Source of the DNA: Brugia malayi
Lineage: Eukaryota; Nematoda; Chromadorea; Rhabditida; Onchocercidae
Direction of reading: 5' to 3'
Length of the DNA: 64,000 nucleotides
NCBI RefSeq assembly: GCF_000002995.4
Contig: NW_025062478.1
Location: 3,262,001 to 3,326,000 of the forward strand
Shown here: positions 24,739 through 38,416 of the stretch, piece after piece
How positions within the stretch are numbered: position 1 is the first letter of the stretch
Layout of the letters: the number at the start of each line of letters is the position of its first letter
The notes under the pieces: generated by a model
Database searches by the model: none
Told to the model about the DNA's origin: nothing
Seen by the model: the letters and a program-made list of their open reading frames with translations, nothing else
Made by a program: the position numbers and the translations under genes

Positions 24739-26735
24739 TTATGCTGAAGGTGGGAGAACGACAACATGAATGAAATTATCAAGGTATGAAAAATTCTGTA
24801 CCATCCAAATAAGTGGGGTTGTTGGGGGTATTTTAATACCATGAGAGATCACGGGTAACTGAGTGTCAATATTTACAGCTTTGAGTGCATCAGCAATAGT
24901 ACGTGCTTGATCAGACTCGTCAAAAGGCGTAATTAGCGGTTGTTGAAAAGAACAATCGACCTAAAAAGATAAATTTTGTGACAAAACAATTAATCAAAAA
25001 AAAAAAAATAGAAAACAGCTCATGAAAATATAGAGAGATCAAACAGTATGGTATAAAGCTAAGTCAGTTTTTTACCGATAATATTTGTAGCCTAGAATGG
25101 TATAACAGATTTTAAGATGCTCTCATTACTTCATCCTTCACAGTACATTTTCAGTTCATTTCAACATTTACTGCTTAATATGCAGGTAAGCTAGCTAGCA
25201 AGCAAGACTACATAAGAAATATGCAACTATTCGAAAAAAAGAATCAGTGCTACCTGATAAATACGAATAGGAATATGTAGTATGGGTTCACTTTCACTAG
25301 CTTCCATCAATTTCTTATTTATAGCCCAAAATTCATCAAATTTGTCTGCAATAAGCAAGACAGTCAAACAAATAACTCTGACAAATTGATATTATAAAGT
25401 GATCAAGCAACTCACAATTTAGATTTCGTTCTGAGGAATTGGGAGATGACTTAACGAACACTATTTCTTCTTCCACTCCCTTTTTGCTCCCAAACTATCA
25501 GTAAATATTGTTTAAAAAGAACAGCAAATAATAAAAAAAAAATCCCGAAGATCGAAAATAACTGACCATGAAGTATACTGCTCCATAATTGCCGATGTTC
25601 ATCAACCTTCATTGAATTGACCACCCTAGCTTTGTGCTTCAGTTGATCAGCTTCTTTAACTGACTGAATGTATGAGCTCTCCAAGTCATTACCCCTGAAT
25701 CGCATCACTTCCTTTGGAGAGTCCTGACGTAAGCCATGAGATGAAGTGACTGTCAACAACACATTTTCTTTTGCCAATCTGTTTCCATTGCAGAGAACTT
25801 AACAATTACATAGACCGAAATACGGGGATATTAGTAAGCAGACCAGAACTGCCATAAGATGGATCTCCTAGAAATACAAAAAAGACAGCAAACCTTGGTT
25901 TTCAGCACAATAGTCCACGGTAAAAGATCATCCGCTTTCAATAAATCAAACAAGACACCTACTGGATAATGCCTAAAATAATCAATATGAACTCCAGCCG
26001 TTAAAGTGCCAAAAATTCATATTTCATCCTAAATAACATTGAAAAATCATTCAAACTAAGTGATGATGTAAATAAAAGTGCAATCCATAGCAAAATTAAT
26101 GAATTATATTCCAGATTACAGATGTAAAAATTTAGAGAAAAGAAAAATAAACAAATACCATTTCAATGGTTTAGTGTTGTACCGTAGCCATACTGAATCC
26201 GCATCAAAATGGTCAACAATAGCCACAAAATACTGCAAAACCCGTGGTAAAACTAGAGGAAAATAAGTCATGCTTGGAACCATAATCTGAAAATAAACAA
26301 AAAAGTTTACCATTTCTGAAAAACAATGAAATTGCATAACTTATAAAGATAATAACTGCTTCATCTGCTATGCTACCAGACATACTCATGTAAACCACAC
26401 ATTCAATTTCTTACTGGTGTTTTGTCACAGTATACTTCAGTTACAATTATATCTTAAAATATACTACACTAGTAATGCACCATTTTACGATGAACAGCAG
26501 ATAGCATCAAAGGAATGATGTATTGGTAGCAATTAATAAGTACATTTCAAAACTTTTTGTCCAAAATTATATTTTAAACGCAAATTTTGAGAAAAAAAAA
26601 AAGAGAGAGAGAAAAGACAAAACTAACACAGAATGGTTTAGCTGAACACTGAATGAATTCCAGCTTATCAAGAACAAACTGCACCGGAATACGACCATCC
26701 CATAATTTCCGTATAATCTCATAATCCTGTATCAT
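24739..26735 (-). CDS. atg-5: Autophagy protein ATG5, complete
   Basis: ATG5 is joined covalently to ATG12 and, with ATG16, helps attach ATG8/LC3 to phosphatidylethanolamine during autophagosome growth. Six exons: 26735-26628, 26286-26159, 25972-25894, 25723-25567, 25345-25254, 24960-24739, giving 261 aa; the human protein is 275. Family blocks in order: IRKLWDGRIPVQF at the N-terminus; YFPLVLPRVLQYF; TKPLKWHYPVGVLFDLLKAD; SVKEADQLKHKARVV; DKFDEFWAINKKLM; ILHIPIRIYQ; and a C-terminal HGIKIPPTTPLIWMVQNFSY. The lysine that accepts ATG12 is in the kept EADQLKHK block, near residue 120. Exon 4 was started at 25723 because homology (KTK to DSPKEVMRF) and phase agree there; an open frame runs further upstream but is unlike the family. 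The ATG at 26735 follows a TTTTCCAG acceptor by 5 bases, suggesting trans-splicing. Confidence 0.95.
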
Positions 26736-27600
26736 CGATCCTGGAAAAGCGATATATCATACAACGAGATCGCTAAAGTCAATAACTGTGTCAATAACTA
26801 TGTGTTTCAAATTAATTGCTGATCTGTTTGCTACCTCTTTCACGAATCTAGATGTACTAATTGAAGTAACTTGAAGTAAATCCTTTAAATAAAACAAAAA
26901 TAAATAACCCACATAAGAGTATGACCTAAAGTTCAGACCACAGTCAATTCACCTGATGCTACACCTCATAAATCATCGTGTATCAAATGTGAATATAACA
27001 TAATCTGGAAAATAATTGTATTGTGTCATCATGACTGGGTTATGATGCAAACATTTATCCAATTGTTTCTTGTTGCAATAAAAGAGTAATCTACGTCTAA
27101 TCTTCTTTTTTTGAGGTGAATTGCATTCGGATAGTTTTAAAATAAAATTAGAAAGATAACTCAGATAATTTCATCATTATTTCTCTAATTAATTATGATG
27201 ATATTTAATCATTCTATCATTTTACGCTATCAAACATAATGCAATTAAATTTATGCTAAAAATATTGCCATTTGCCAATGAAATTACTTTAATTACTATT
27301 AAATATTCTTTTTTTAGTTTCATATGATCTTAAACTTATATATATATATATTTGGTAATTTCAAACAATTCTAATCTTTTTATTTGCATTCTTCCTGATA
27401 ACATTCTCATCAGTAATCATTCTTAATATTTATTATATTTAGTTATTAGTGTAGTAGTAGTATAATCATAAGAGCTAACATCGAGTGAAATTATCATCCC
27501 ATGATAATTTCTGATTATTTTGATAGGAAATTGAAGAAGGAAAAATATTCCTTAAAAACTTTCACATCTTTACTTCAATTCTTTCTTCGTTCCCCAATTG

Positions 27601-27615
27601 TGTGTATGTGTGTGT

Positions 27616-27656
<41 letters not shown>

Positions 27657-27660
27657 TGTA

Positions 27661-27699
<39 letters not shown>

Positions 27700-27716
27700 A
27701 TGTGTGTATGTATGAA
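27601..27716. repeat. (TG)n microsatellite with TATG interruptions
   Basis: About 115 bases of mostly TG dinucleotide, with TATG and TATGTATG interruptions increasing toward the right end. It produces artificial Cys/Val and His/Thr open frames. Confidence 0.95.
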
Positions 27717-28186
27717 TGAGATAAAAAGAGGAAATGTTTGAAATAACGAAATTGAAATTCTGTTTTCAAAAGTTGCTAAGAAAGTAGAAGCTATTAAACA
27801 AGTGTTCTAAAAGTATTACAACAGTTAGACATTAGAAATGTGCAATAATTATACATCTTTGTGATAAAATTTGTTTAACATTTTTACATATATTTTTTAA
27901 TTAATTTTTTTTTTTTTGAAAAAGAAGAAATTAAATTGTAACAAAGAATAGAATAAGTTTAGCATTTAATAGTAAAAATTGTATGAGATTTCACATGATT
28001 TATAGCTATAAGATGAAAATTAGATTGGAAGACAAAAAGTTTTTTTTTTTTATTCTTTCAAAAATTATTTAACTTAATATTATGTATTATAACCTAAATG
28101 CAATTTTTTTTTTATTAATTTTAATTCATCATATTAAAAATTTGATGAATTAAAATAGTTTTAGTTAATAACACTTCAATTTTCTT

Positions 28187-28222
28187 CTCCCTCTCTCTCT
28201 CTCTCTCTCGCTCTCTCTCCCT
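28187..28222. repeat. (CT)n microsatellite
   Basis: CT dinucleotide run with one CG interruption. Confidence 0.85.
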
Positions 28223-28723
28223 TTCTTTTCATATCTTAACGAACATCTGTATCATTCCATTTAATATTCGTTTAATTGAAGATTATAAACTTCAATCTAG
28301 ACTTTTAATTTCTTTTTGTGTAACTTCAATTTAAGCTTCTAATCTGTTTTTGTTAGAAATGAATTCATTTGATAAATAATAATTAAATCATTTGATAATA
28401 TAAATTTTTTTTTTTTTGTCTTTGTTCTAAATTAAGAATGAGCAAACTGATTGTGTAATTAGCTCAAGAATGTATTGATATAATTTTTGAAGTTAGTTTT
28501 ACTTTTTTTTTTTCAAATTTTTTAATCATTTATAAATTTTTTAAATTATTATTAAATAATACTGATTTCTCTTTGATAATAAATTATCACTAATTTATGT
28601 ATGAATGAATGGTTTAACAATGCTCGTTTTAACTATACCATTGAAGTGAACTTTGTGAAGGTAAACATATATGTTTTAAGACAATTGTTGATATTTATTG
28701 ATATTTTATTACAACACAACTAT

Positions 28724-28778
28724 ACTCTCTCCCTCCCTCTCTCCTCTCTCTCCCTCTCTCCTTTCTCTCCCTCTCTCT
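28724..28778. repeat. CT/CCCT-rich simple repeat
   Basis: Pyrimidine tract of CTCTCTCC-type units. The minus strand is pure purine here. Confidence 0.85.
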
Positions 28779-28923
28779 GAGAGTGTAAAACATCTAACTA
28801 GTAGTTCTGTCGTTAGAACTATCATTTCTTCTCACACAGCACTGTCGGATATAATTCCTGAAATGATTTAAGTAGTTCGGAATTCCGCTTAACCATTTAT
28901 TTTGAAACAACCATTTCATTTCC

Positions 28924-28990
28924 TGTATGTATGTATGTATGTATGTATGCATGCATGTATGTGTGTGTATGTGTGTATGTATGTGTCTGT
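28924..28990. repeat. (TATG)n microsatellite
   Basis: About seven tetranucleotide TATG units followed by mixed TATG/TG/CATG units. Confidence 0.9.
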
Positions 28991-31152
28991 GTAACAAAAA
29001 ACAAAGTAAATAATTTTGTAATTTATATTATACACTCAATCAAATTACTGTTTTTTATCAAAATTTAAAAATTATGGTAGAAAAAAGAGGAAGAAGGGAA
29101 GTGATAGAAAGTGAAAGAGATGAAAAGATTGTAAGCAAAAGTTATTCAGATGCATTACTTTCTATGTTTAATGTAATACTTAATTTTTATCTTTTTCAAT
29201 TTTTCAAAATTAACTTTTTTTTTTTTTAATTAGACCATTTCTAATATTTTTATTACTTTTTTGTTCATTATAATTTTAAAATTACAATCAAAATTTTTAT
29301 AATTTATACATGAATAGCAATGATTTATGTGACATTTAATTTGCAAAATTTATTATTAATTAACTATTAATGAGTAATTCAATAATAATTTACTTATTTA
29401 TTAGTAGAAAAAAAAAACAAAATAATAATTACAAATTGATTGATCTAACTCATTTGTTAATAATTTTACTTTGGATTAAATTATCTGAATTAAAATTTTA
29501 AATAAATAATTTTTAATCAAGTGTTTCTCTTTCTATTTTTTCTTTTTAAAACATTTTTTTTTAGCTAAAAAATTAAAATTTTTTGATGATATACCAAAAT
29601 TCTTTTCTTTATCCTTTCAAATTTTCAATTCATTGATATATACTAATAAATTTAATAAAATTTTGTTAATTCATAACAAAACAGAATTGCAATTGAAATA
29701 TTTAAAGTAAAGTATATTATTCAAAGTGAATTCCCGTTCACAATTTGTAAATCGTTTCATTTCATAGCACATTTTGAAATTGAGAACAGCTGGCAAGTTA
29801 GTTTATTTCCTGTTTTATTCTTTGCCTACTTACTTACTTACTTATACTTTCTTCAGAATTTCCATATATTTAAATTGCTATACAATTATTCATTTTAATT
29901 CATTACAATCACTCAGTTAGATTGAAATTATCAGCATTTCCAATAATAAAGTTAATTTTTGGTTCCAAACAATTTTTAATTTTAAAATGAACATAGAATA
30001 GCAGACAGAAGTGAAGCACCTGTCCATAAAATTTTGTTGCTTTGATTATCATTTGCTATCTGATAAATTGATAGCAAACTTGGATATAATTTATTATAAG
30101 TCTATTCTAAAATTGTAACTTAGGGTTTAATTTAAACATTTTTACAACATCAAAGAAAAGCTTTTAAGAATGAAATTGTAAAATGTTTGCTATTATTTTT
30201 TGTCACTATGTGAAATAAAATTTAGAATGGAAATTAATAGTTATTAATATTTTGATAATTTCATATCATATTATTTGCTTATTTTTTTTTTCAATAAATT
30301 CTTAAATAATTCCTTTATCATGGTTCAAAAATTTTCTAAAATTATCTTTTCCCATTTAATATAACTTATTTCATTCATTTGTTAAAAAATTAGAAGAAAA
30401 AAAATATCAGAAAATTTTTTGTCATAAAAAAATTTCTAGAATGCATATTTATACAATATTTTTTTTTCCTTATTTTCTAAGTGAAAATAAATCGTTCTTT
30501 TTTTTTGTAAAATTTATTCAAAATTTTAATCTATCTTTAAATTTTAATTTTTATAAATATATATATATATTTTAATAGAAATTTATTTTATACTGAGATA
30601 GTTTGCATTAAATATGATCCATTTTTATGTATGCAATATTAGACGAATGAATGTGAAATGAAAGAGTCAATGATATATTCTAAAAGTTTTGAAAATAACA
30701 AAATAACATTTTTGTGTGAATGAAAGAATGTTTGTGGGCAGAATGTATGTTAGAGATATAAATAAAGTTCGATTTTTGAAGCTTAAAATTGAGCTATTGC
30801 TGTTAGCAGTGATAGTGATGATTGTTAATGATAGTGGCAAAGATAATAGTTAAACTAAAACCATTTGCTTATCAGAGTTTCTCTCGACAACATTTTGAAC
30901 TGCAAACGATACACTATCACATTATACATCATCATCATCAAATTTGAACTAGCCACATACATACACATACACACATACATACATACACATGCAGCTAGTT
31001 GTATGGAAAAAAATTTTTTCAGATCAGAAAGTTGAAGAACAGCCTCGCAGGTGCAAGAAAGCAGCAAATAGTAGCATAACAATTTATAGCTAAAGGATTA
31101 GTTTAGAAGAAAAGTTGGAGGAAGAGCGGAAGTAAGCAGAAAATAATTAAGC

Positions 31153-34100
31153 ATGGCTGACGAGGAGGATATTGTTGATGAAGCCGAGGAATCTCGGGAA
31201 GATGAGGATGAAGATGCGGAGGAAAATGAAGATGCAGTTGATGATAAATCGGTAAATTTTAACTCTTTCTTCATTCATCTTCATTCTTTTTCATACTACA
31301 TTTATCAAACATTTATATTAATTAATCTAATTTACATCTCTATCATATATTCAACAACAAAAAAACATTTCAAAATAAATTGTTGTATGATTGTTATATG
31401 ATAATAATATAAAAGATATTACTTACTACTTAAAATATAAAACTTTTTTTAGATTTAAATATAATACCAATGAAAACATTTTTATCTGTCAAATGTCACA
31501 CATACAGCATACAATTGATACAATAACTATAATTTACAATATTCATTGTAATTTTTAATTAATAATATATTTTATGATTGTTTCGTTGCCGACCACAATT
31601 AATACTGATTGTTCCATTTAAAAGTTAAATTAATATATTTAAAAAAAATGTAATTTCATTCTTCAAATTTGCTTTTAATTGCTAATAATGGTATATTTGA
31701 ATTATATGACTTCGTTTTAAGCTTATTTAGTAATTTAGCATAATTGATAACAATATATTTTTAGTTCTCGAAAATGAAATTTGAGAATATGATAAGAAAT
31801 AATTTCTGGATACACTGTATTTCAGATACATTCTATTCTAGGAAGAAGATGAAGTAGAACAGAAAATTGCAGCAGCTCCAGAGGTTAAAAAATCTGCACC
31901 ACCACCGGTGGATATTAAAAGTCCAACACCTGGTCGTCAATATGGTGTACCAGAGGTACCAAAAAGTCTTCAACGACGTGCAGCAAATTATTCAGGTGGT
32001 AAGCCATCAAAACATGACAAAGAGAAACTGATGCGCTCCGAAGGCATCATACCAATTCAGGCTGGTTCCAATAAATATGCATCACAGCGAGGAATGACTG
32101 GTTAGTTATAAATAAAGTTGAAAAGAAAGAAAGAAAATTCAAATTTTAAAAAAAGTTGAAAATTTATAATTTTAAAAAAAGTTACAAAAAGTTATACACT
32201 TTTTGTGAAAATTGAAGGAGCTGCCATCTTCAATTTTTTTTTTTTTTTTTTTGTTTGTTTACTAATTTATTATTAATTTTATTTATAAACAAATAAATAA
32301 AATAGATAACATTTTTTAAACTTTCGAAGAATGTACATTAGAAAAAAACTTTTTTTTTGTACAATTTCCAAAATTATTTCAAGTTTTTTTTTTTTAACTA
32401 AGAAAATTCAATTATGTTTAAATTTGAAAATTTTCTTAAATGAATAATTTTTTTGCATGTTGAGAAAAAATTGTCTGCTAGAATTTTTGCACTTCTGCTT
32501 TTTTACATTTTAATCAAAGTAACAACTAAAAATCATATAGTTGCTTGTGAGGATTAAATCAGTTTTATCAGGTTTTATCAGTTATTTATCAGATGATTTA
32601 GTAATGATAATTGAATAATTATTCAAAATATTATCATATGATATCATTCGGTAAATTAAATTACCGTCCATTTGAGACAGTTAATTCTGGCAATTAATTT
32701 TTACAACTGAATACATTTTGCATTCTCTTACATGATTTTTAAATTAATTTTTTTTTTTTTTTTTTAAAAAAAATAGGAACTGACTTAAAAGCTTTTGAAA
32801 TGCTTAGAGCAACTGTTATTTTTCAATAACACTAGAAAACATCAATTTTCTATTACTGAAAAGTGAAGCAGCAAAAAAAAAAATATTTATTTATTTCCGT
32901 TTCTGAGAGTACTTTCTACATTTTTCACGTTAACTTATCATATCACTTTGATAACATTTCAAATGTACGAAATTTATTTTATATCCAAAAAATTATTAAT
33001 CAATTCAAAATATTTTTCAGTATCTATGTCAGTTATAGCTGAAAAGTGTTAATAATAATTTAAACTAATTTAAATTTAATCAAGCGAAATAAATGAATTT
33101 ATAGGCATAAATAAGAAAAACAAATAACGTTAGAATGAAAAAAAAATACCTTCGATAATCATTCATTTAAAATTGTTGATAATTTCGAATAATAGAATCT
33201 CAGTTTTTCGTATGGAATATAAGCTTGTTGATTTAGGTAAATTTGGTAGTCAAAATACCTGAAAGGAAATTACTAAAGTAAATGAAGCAATAAATGAAAA
33301 GTATAAGATTCATAATGATAAGTTATAGGAAAATTTTTGGGATATTAAATGATAGAATATTTTATAATTGCTTAATGAAATATACAATAATGATTTTTTG
33401 TGATTATTATGAGAATAATTGAGAGAAGATAACAACAATTAATGAAATAATAATGATAAGCAAATATTTTTGATAAGTAAAGTTACTAGAAAATTAGTAT
33501 CTGACCTTTTTCTAGAATTTTTTATGTAGCATTGAAAATTTTTGAACGATGGATAAAAGTTAGTCAAACATTTTTGACTAACTTTTATCACTAACAGTAG
33601 CGCCAATTTTCATTTAATTTTTAACATATCCTTTTTTTTTTTTCTCTCTCTCTCTCTCTCTCTTGAAATCATTCAATTAAAAATGATTTCAAATTTTAGA
33701 TGGAAAAAACCTACTAATATATAAGATGTAACATTGAACTTTTATCATTTGTTTATCACTTGTATTTACTAGCATTGAACGTTTATCATTTACTTATCAC
33801 TCGTACTTATTATCTTTACATCTATTGTTAAACTTATTAACACTTAAGCATGCCTTTATGCTAATGATAAATGGATATATGTATTTGAAAATTTATTTTG
33901 AAATTTGATATTTAAATTATTTTAACAAAAAGAAATTTATTTAAAATCTTAAATTTAAAATCGTACCAATGTATTAAAACTTTAGAAATGCAAAAAAAAA
34001 AAAAAATTAAATCATGCTAAAATTGATTTAAAATACTTTTTAGGCTTTGGTGTTCCTCGTGATGTAATCGATAAAGTTAAAGCGGATAATTTACAAGAAA

Positions 34101-35855
34101 TTACGGATGAAGAAAAAATAAAAAATTTGAAGCAATCAACTTGGTTGCAATCTGGTACCAATAAATTTGCATCACAAAAAGGATTAACTGGTATATTTTT
34201 TCGTTTTCTATTTTTTTTTTTTTTTTTTGAACTAAATTATACTTTTAAAATTAACTATTTTGTGAATTAAATCCTTTTATGAGATTTCAATAAAAAAAAA
34301 CTTACAGGATTTGGTTCACCACGTGATGTGAATTATAAGACAAAAGGTACTGGTGGTGCAAGTGAGGTACCAGAGGAAAAAGCACGAGCAACCGATGGTA
34401 TTGTACCACTACAATCCGGTACAAATAAATTAGCTTCTCAAGCTGGCATGACTGGTATGGGTATGCCACGAATCGTTGATGGTACGTTTTCAAAATGAAA
34501 TTTTATTATCATTTTCAGGTAGTTATTCTATGATAATCTATTTGTAAATTTTGTGAAAAATAATTTGATTAAATGGTTCTTTTTTTTTTCTTTTTTCTTT
34601 TTTTTAGCAAATATTTCAATCAATTTAATTTTTGTCTTCTCAAATTCTTTTACAAATAGTAGATGAGATTGGATTTTTTTTTTTAATTTAAAAATATTTT
34701 AAATGAAGATTGTAAATTTTAGTGAGGAAAACCGATGAGCAAGATCGAAATAGCCAAGGATTCATTCATCTTCAAATGGGTACCAATCGTTTTGCTAATC
34801 AATCCGGTATGACTGGTTTTGGCATGCCTCGACATAATATTACCAAATATAAGGATGAAGTAAGAGGTGAAATGCCAAATGATGAATCAACCATGTCACG
34901 ACAAACTACCGGATGGAAGGAAGGTAACCTTTCTACCTTCAGTAATCATAACCTTTGCTAATCATGCATCTTGCATCATGCATCATGCATTCTCGAAAAT
35001 ATTTCTGCTACTTTCTCTGCCAAACAATTATAATTCCTTAACTAAAATTAACTCTAATCTCATTCATAAATATAATTTACAGGTGCATCGCAAGCGGGAA
35101 TGTCAGGTTTTGGTGCATTTCGAAATAATACTGTCGCAAATATGCAAGCGCAAGAACAACGGTCACAAGGTATGATACCATATCAGATGGGTGTTAACTT
35201 TTTGGATTCTCAAGCTGGTAAAACAGGTTTCGGTATGCCAAGACAGGTATGAATTATTAAATTAAATCTTAAAATTCAAGCAAACAAAAATAACTGTTCA
35301 TATTTGAATACCTTTCATATTTTTACTCTTCATTTCATTAATTTCAAATTATTTTACATTTATTTTTCAATTCACTTTTTTTTTATGATATTTATGATTT
35401 AATAATAATAGTTATAAATTGTCTTTCATAGATATTTTGTTAATGTTTTATGCAAAAAAAAAAATGTTTGAGTGTTTTGTTTGTATTTATTGGTCAAGAA
35501 ATTATTTAAAAAATTTAATAGTAATTTTAGGTTTATACACCATTCGTAGATGATTCACATGAAGAATTACCATTAGATATGGCTCGACGGCCAGATGTAC
35601 CATTCTGGTCAGGACAGGAAACCGAATTCGCAAATCAGGTAAGATTTTAACTTAATCGTTATCTAATTCCTTTTTTTTTTTTTCTATCTCACCTTTAATT
35701 TTTTTAAAATTTAATTTTAAAATTATTTTTCAAATTACATTAATTATGAAATGAAAAGTGTAAAAGTGGAAAGAAATTATTTATTACAGACTGGAATGTC
35801 AGCGTTTGGAACTCCACGTGATGTACGCGGTGAATATGTGAGACGTTTGTGGTAA
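31153..35855 (+). CDS. unc-87: UNC-87/OV9M-like calponin-repeat (CLIK) protein, complete
   Basis: Binds and bundles actin filaments and keeps thin filaments in register in nematode muscle; the Onchocerca relative is the antigen OV9M. Eight exons in phase: 31153-31251, 31842-32100, 34044-34190, 34308-34481, 34723-34923, 35083-35246, 35531-35638, 35790-35855, giving 405 aa. Residues 1-50 are very acidic (Glu/Asp runs), followed by a Lys/Pro linker. Seven calponin-like repeats follow, with consensus like LQSGTNKFASQKGLTGFG followed by xPR: (1) IQAGSNKYASQRGMTGFGVPR, (2) LQSGTNKFASQKGLTGFG, (3) LQSGTNKLASQAGMTGMG, (4) LQMGTNRFANQSGMTGFG, (5) the degenerate GWKEGASQAGMSGFG, (6) YQMGVNFLDSQAGKTGFG, (7) WSGQETEFANQTGMSAFG. 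Introns mostly fall at the same phase-1 glycine inside the repeat (TG|FG), suggesting the repeats spread by exon duplication. The family lacks a CH domain, and none is seen here. Confidence 0.96.
33552..33589. repeat. Perfect 17-bp inverted repeat with 4-base loop
   Basis: GATAAAAGTTAGTCAAA, then CATT, then its exact reverse complement. It lies in the large second intron of the UNC-87-like gene. Confidence 0.95.
33643..33664. repeat. (TC)n microsatellite
   Basis: Short TC dinucleotide run in the second intron of the UNC-87-like gene. Confidence 0.8.
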
Positions 35856-36470
35856 AATTTGATATACCTAACGAACGTTTGTCATATTGTAGCTACCTGT
35901 AAAAGGGTAATTCAAATAGAAATATTTTTATTTCATTTTTCTTTTTTTTTTTTGATTTAAATTATAAAAGTTTGAATGTCAGTACTATTACTCATTTCAG
36001 AATAATAAATTATCGCCTTGTAATACAATTTTGCCTTCATTCTTTCTTCATTTTCTTTCTCTTTTTCCTATTTTTTTATTTAATAAAATATTTCCATAAC
36101 TTTCATTTTTGTTTCACTGTCATCTTAACCTCTTAGCATATATATATTTTAAAAAAAAGACCTTTTTTTTTTTCTTTTTTTAAATGAATTTAAATTTTGG
36201 AAATCTTTTTTTTTTTTTTTCACATTTCCATTTACTGCCTGCTCAGTGTTTTGCTTTTGTGCAAATGTATTTCCTGAGATATTCAAAAAGAATGATATTT
36301 TGATTGAGAGTTAAACAAATTTCATTTTTAAATGAAATGATGATGATGATGATAATATTATTGTTAAAAGAAAACAGCTATTAACATTTTGTCATTTGCT
36401 TTAACAACTCAAAAATTGAAATACATTTCACTTATAAAATTTATGTATACCGCTGATTGATTCATCTTTT

Positions 36471-36541
36471 AACAACAACAACAACAACAATAACAATAAC
36501 AACAACAACAGTAGCAACAACAACAACAATAATAATAATAA
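36471..36541. repeat. (AAC)n/(AAT)n trinucleotide repeat
   Basis: AAC units with scattered AAT and AGT changes on the plus strand. Confidence 0.9.
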
Positions 36542-38416
36542 CATTGAGCATATATCACATTCTCATCCATTAAACTGAAAAAAAAGACACAGAAAATGAT
36601 TCAACAATTTATCATCTTTTTCGTTTGAAAATTTAAAAAAAGAATAAATTTGATATTAATAAATTATTGCATAAATAATTTAAAACATGCTTGAATTAAA
36701 TATTTTATGAAGGTATTTTTATTTTTTATAAAAAAAAAAAAAAAATTGATAAAACTTTCAAATAATGGTTTAAAAAAAAAAAAGTTGAAATGACAAGCAA
36801 AGTTTTTTTTTCTTTTTAAATTTTTAATTTTGACATATTAAAGGATCAACGACAAAGAATTACTCATTGCAATCAAAAATTTAATATTATTGGTTAAAGT
36901 TAAGAATTCTTCAAGACATTAACAGGAAAATATGCAATGATAATTGATAAATGTATTGCATAGACAGAGAAGAAATCTTGAAAATATTCGGTATTTGATA
37001 TCTGAACTCATTTACTTAAAATCATTTAAAAAGAAATTCGTCACTGAAGCAATCACATGAAAATTATTTGTTAATAAATAGAATTTTTTTAATGAATTAG
37101 CTTTCTAACGGTGACGATGATTAAATAATTGATATCATGAATAATTCACAATTTGACATTCACATTTTATTTGTAATTAATTTTTTAATTAGAATAATTA
37201 AACAAAATTTCTCTGCATATTTAATTATCACTGCTATTAATTATGATTATATTGCTGTGATAACAATGATTACACCAATAATATTGATTATAATTATGAT
37301 ATTAATCTGATCTGTATTGTTTACAGTAAAACAGATATTCATTAAAGAGTATAAAATAATAGTTAATGTTTGATAAAAATAATTTAATTTAAGATATTAA
37401 ATTATTAATGATGATGATAATTGTAATAATATCAATATATATAGCACTGATCATACTTATTACTATCATAATATCATATAAATTCATTTTTAATCATAAG
37501 TTAATAACATTATAATTTACAAACAGTAATCATTGATAATTTTTATATATTCAATTTATATATAAATAATATCCAAGTTTTCAATATTGTTATCATCGTG
37601 AAATCAGTGAGTAATCATAAATGACTCAATCAATCAGATGTTATTATCTTTTCGATTATGTTTAATTATCTTTTTCAATCACTGAAATTATATCTTTGAA
37701 AAGTGTTTAATTATATTATAAATTGTTATTGGTTACTTATTTATATTTTAACAATTTTATTTATATTATTAATAAAGTTAGTTAATTTGATGAAATGAAT
37801 ATCTGACAGATCAATTTATCTTCAAATTAAACATTAAACTATTTTCATTTATTATAGTACATTCAATTTATATATAATAAATTTTATTTTTAAATGTTTT
37901 TCAAAGCTGAATTTTAGCTTAAAATTGATGATTAAGCAGCTAATAAATTTGTTATATTCTGATTTGTGATGATTATTCAACTTTTCAAACTTTTTTTTTT
38001 CTAAAATGCTTTAAAACACATTTTCAACTAGTCATTAACTGTTGTAAATGCATTTAAATATTAAGTAATAAAAAAAAAAAATGGAAAATTAAATCAACTG
38101 ATAAGATTATTCAAAGTATTGATATCTTCTAAATTACTATAAATGATATTATCATTCGCATTTGTAAAGTGATTTGTAATTATAATTCGAGTATATAATG
38201 AACTACATTATATTATTTATGGAAATAATCCATTTCTCAAAAAATTTCTGAATGCTAAAAAAAATTTCAATTTCAGAAAAAAATTTTTTTTTTCAGAAAA
38301 GTTTAAATTTGAAGAATATTTGAGCAAACTATTATTTCAAATTTAAAATAATTCGTCAATGAAATCAAAAGATTAAAAAGAAAATAAATGCATAAAATCA
38401 ATATGACACAGCAATG

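Larger units (their letters stand above)
26736..31152. other. Gene-poor 4.4-kb spacer with microsatellites
   Basis: Lies between the divergent 5' ends of atg-5 and the UNC-87-like gene. Besides AT-rich DNA it holds TG, TATG and CT simple repeats. Open frames across the TG tract only encode Cys-Val or His-Thr repeats. A T-rich region, then a more mixed-composition stretch at 30880-31150, leads into the downstream gene and probably holds its promoter and leader. Confidence 0.6.

Noticed and set aside
14022..26735. Minus-strand operon of dlc, Kunitz gene and atg-5
   Set aside because: Spacings of 613 bases and several kb are far larger than the roughly 100-base gaps of nematode operons, and products are unrelated.
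27501..27769. Cys/Val- and His/Thr-repeat open frames
   Set aside because: They are translations of the TG microsatellite on each strand.
31153..35855. Calponin proper (with CH domain)
   Set aside because: No CH domain is encoded and there are seven repeats, which is the UNC-87 arrangement.
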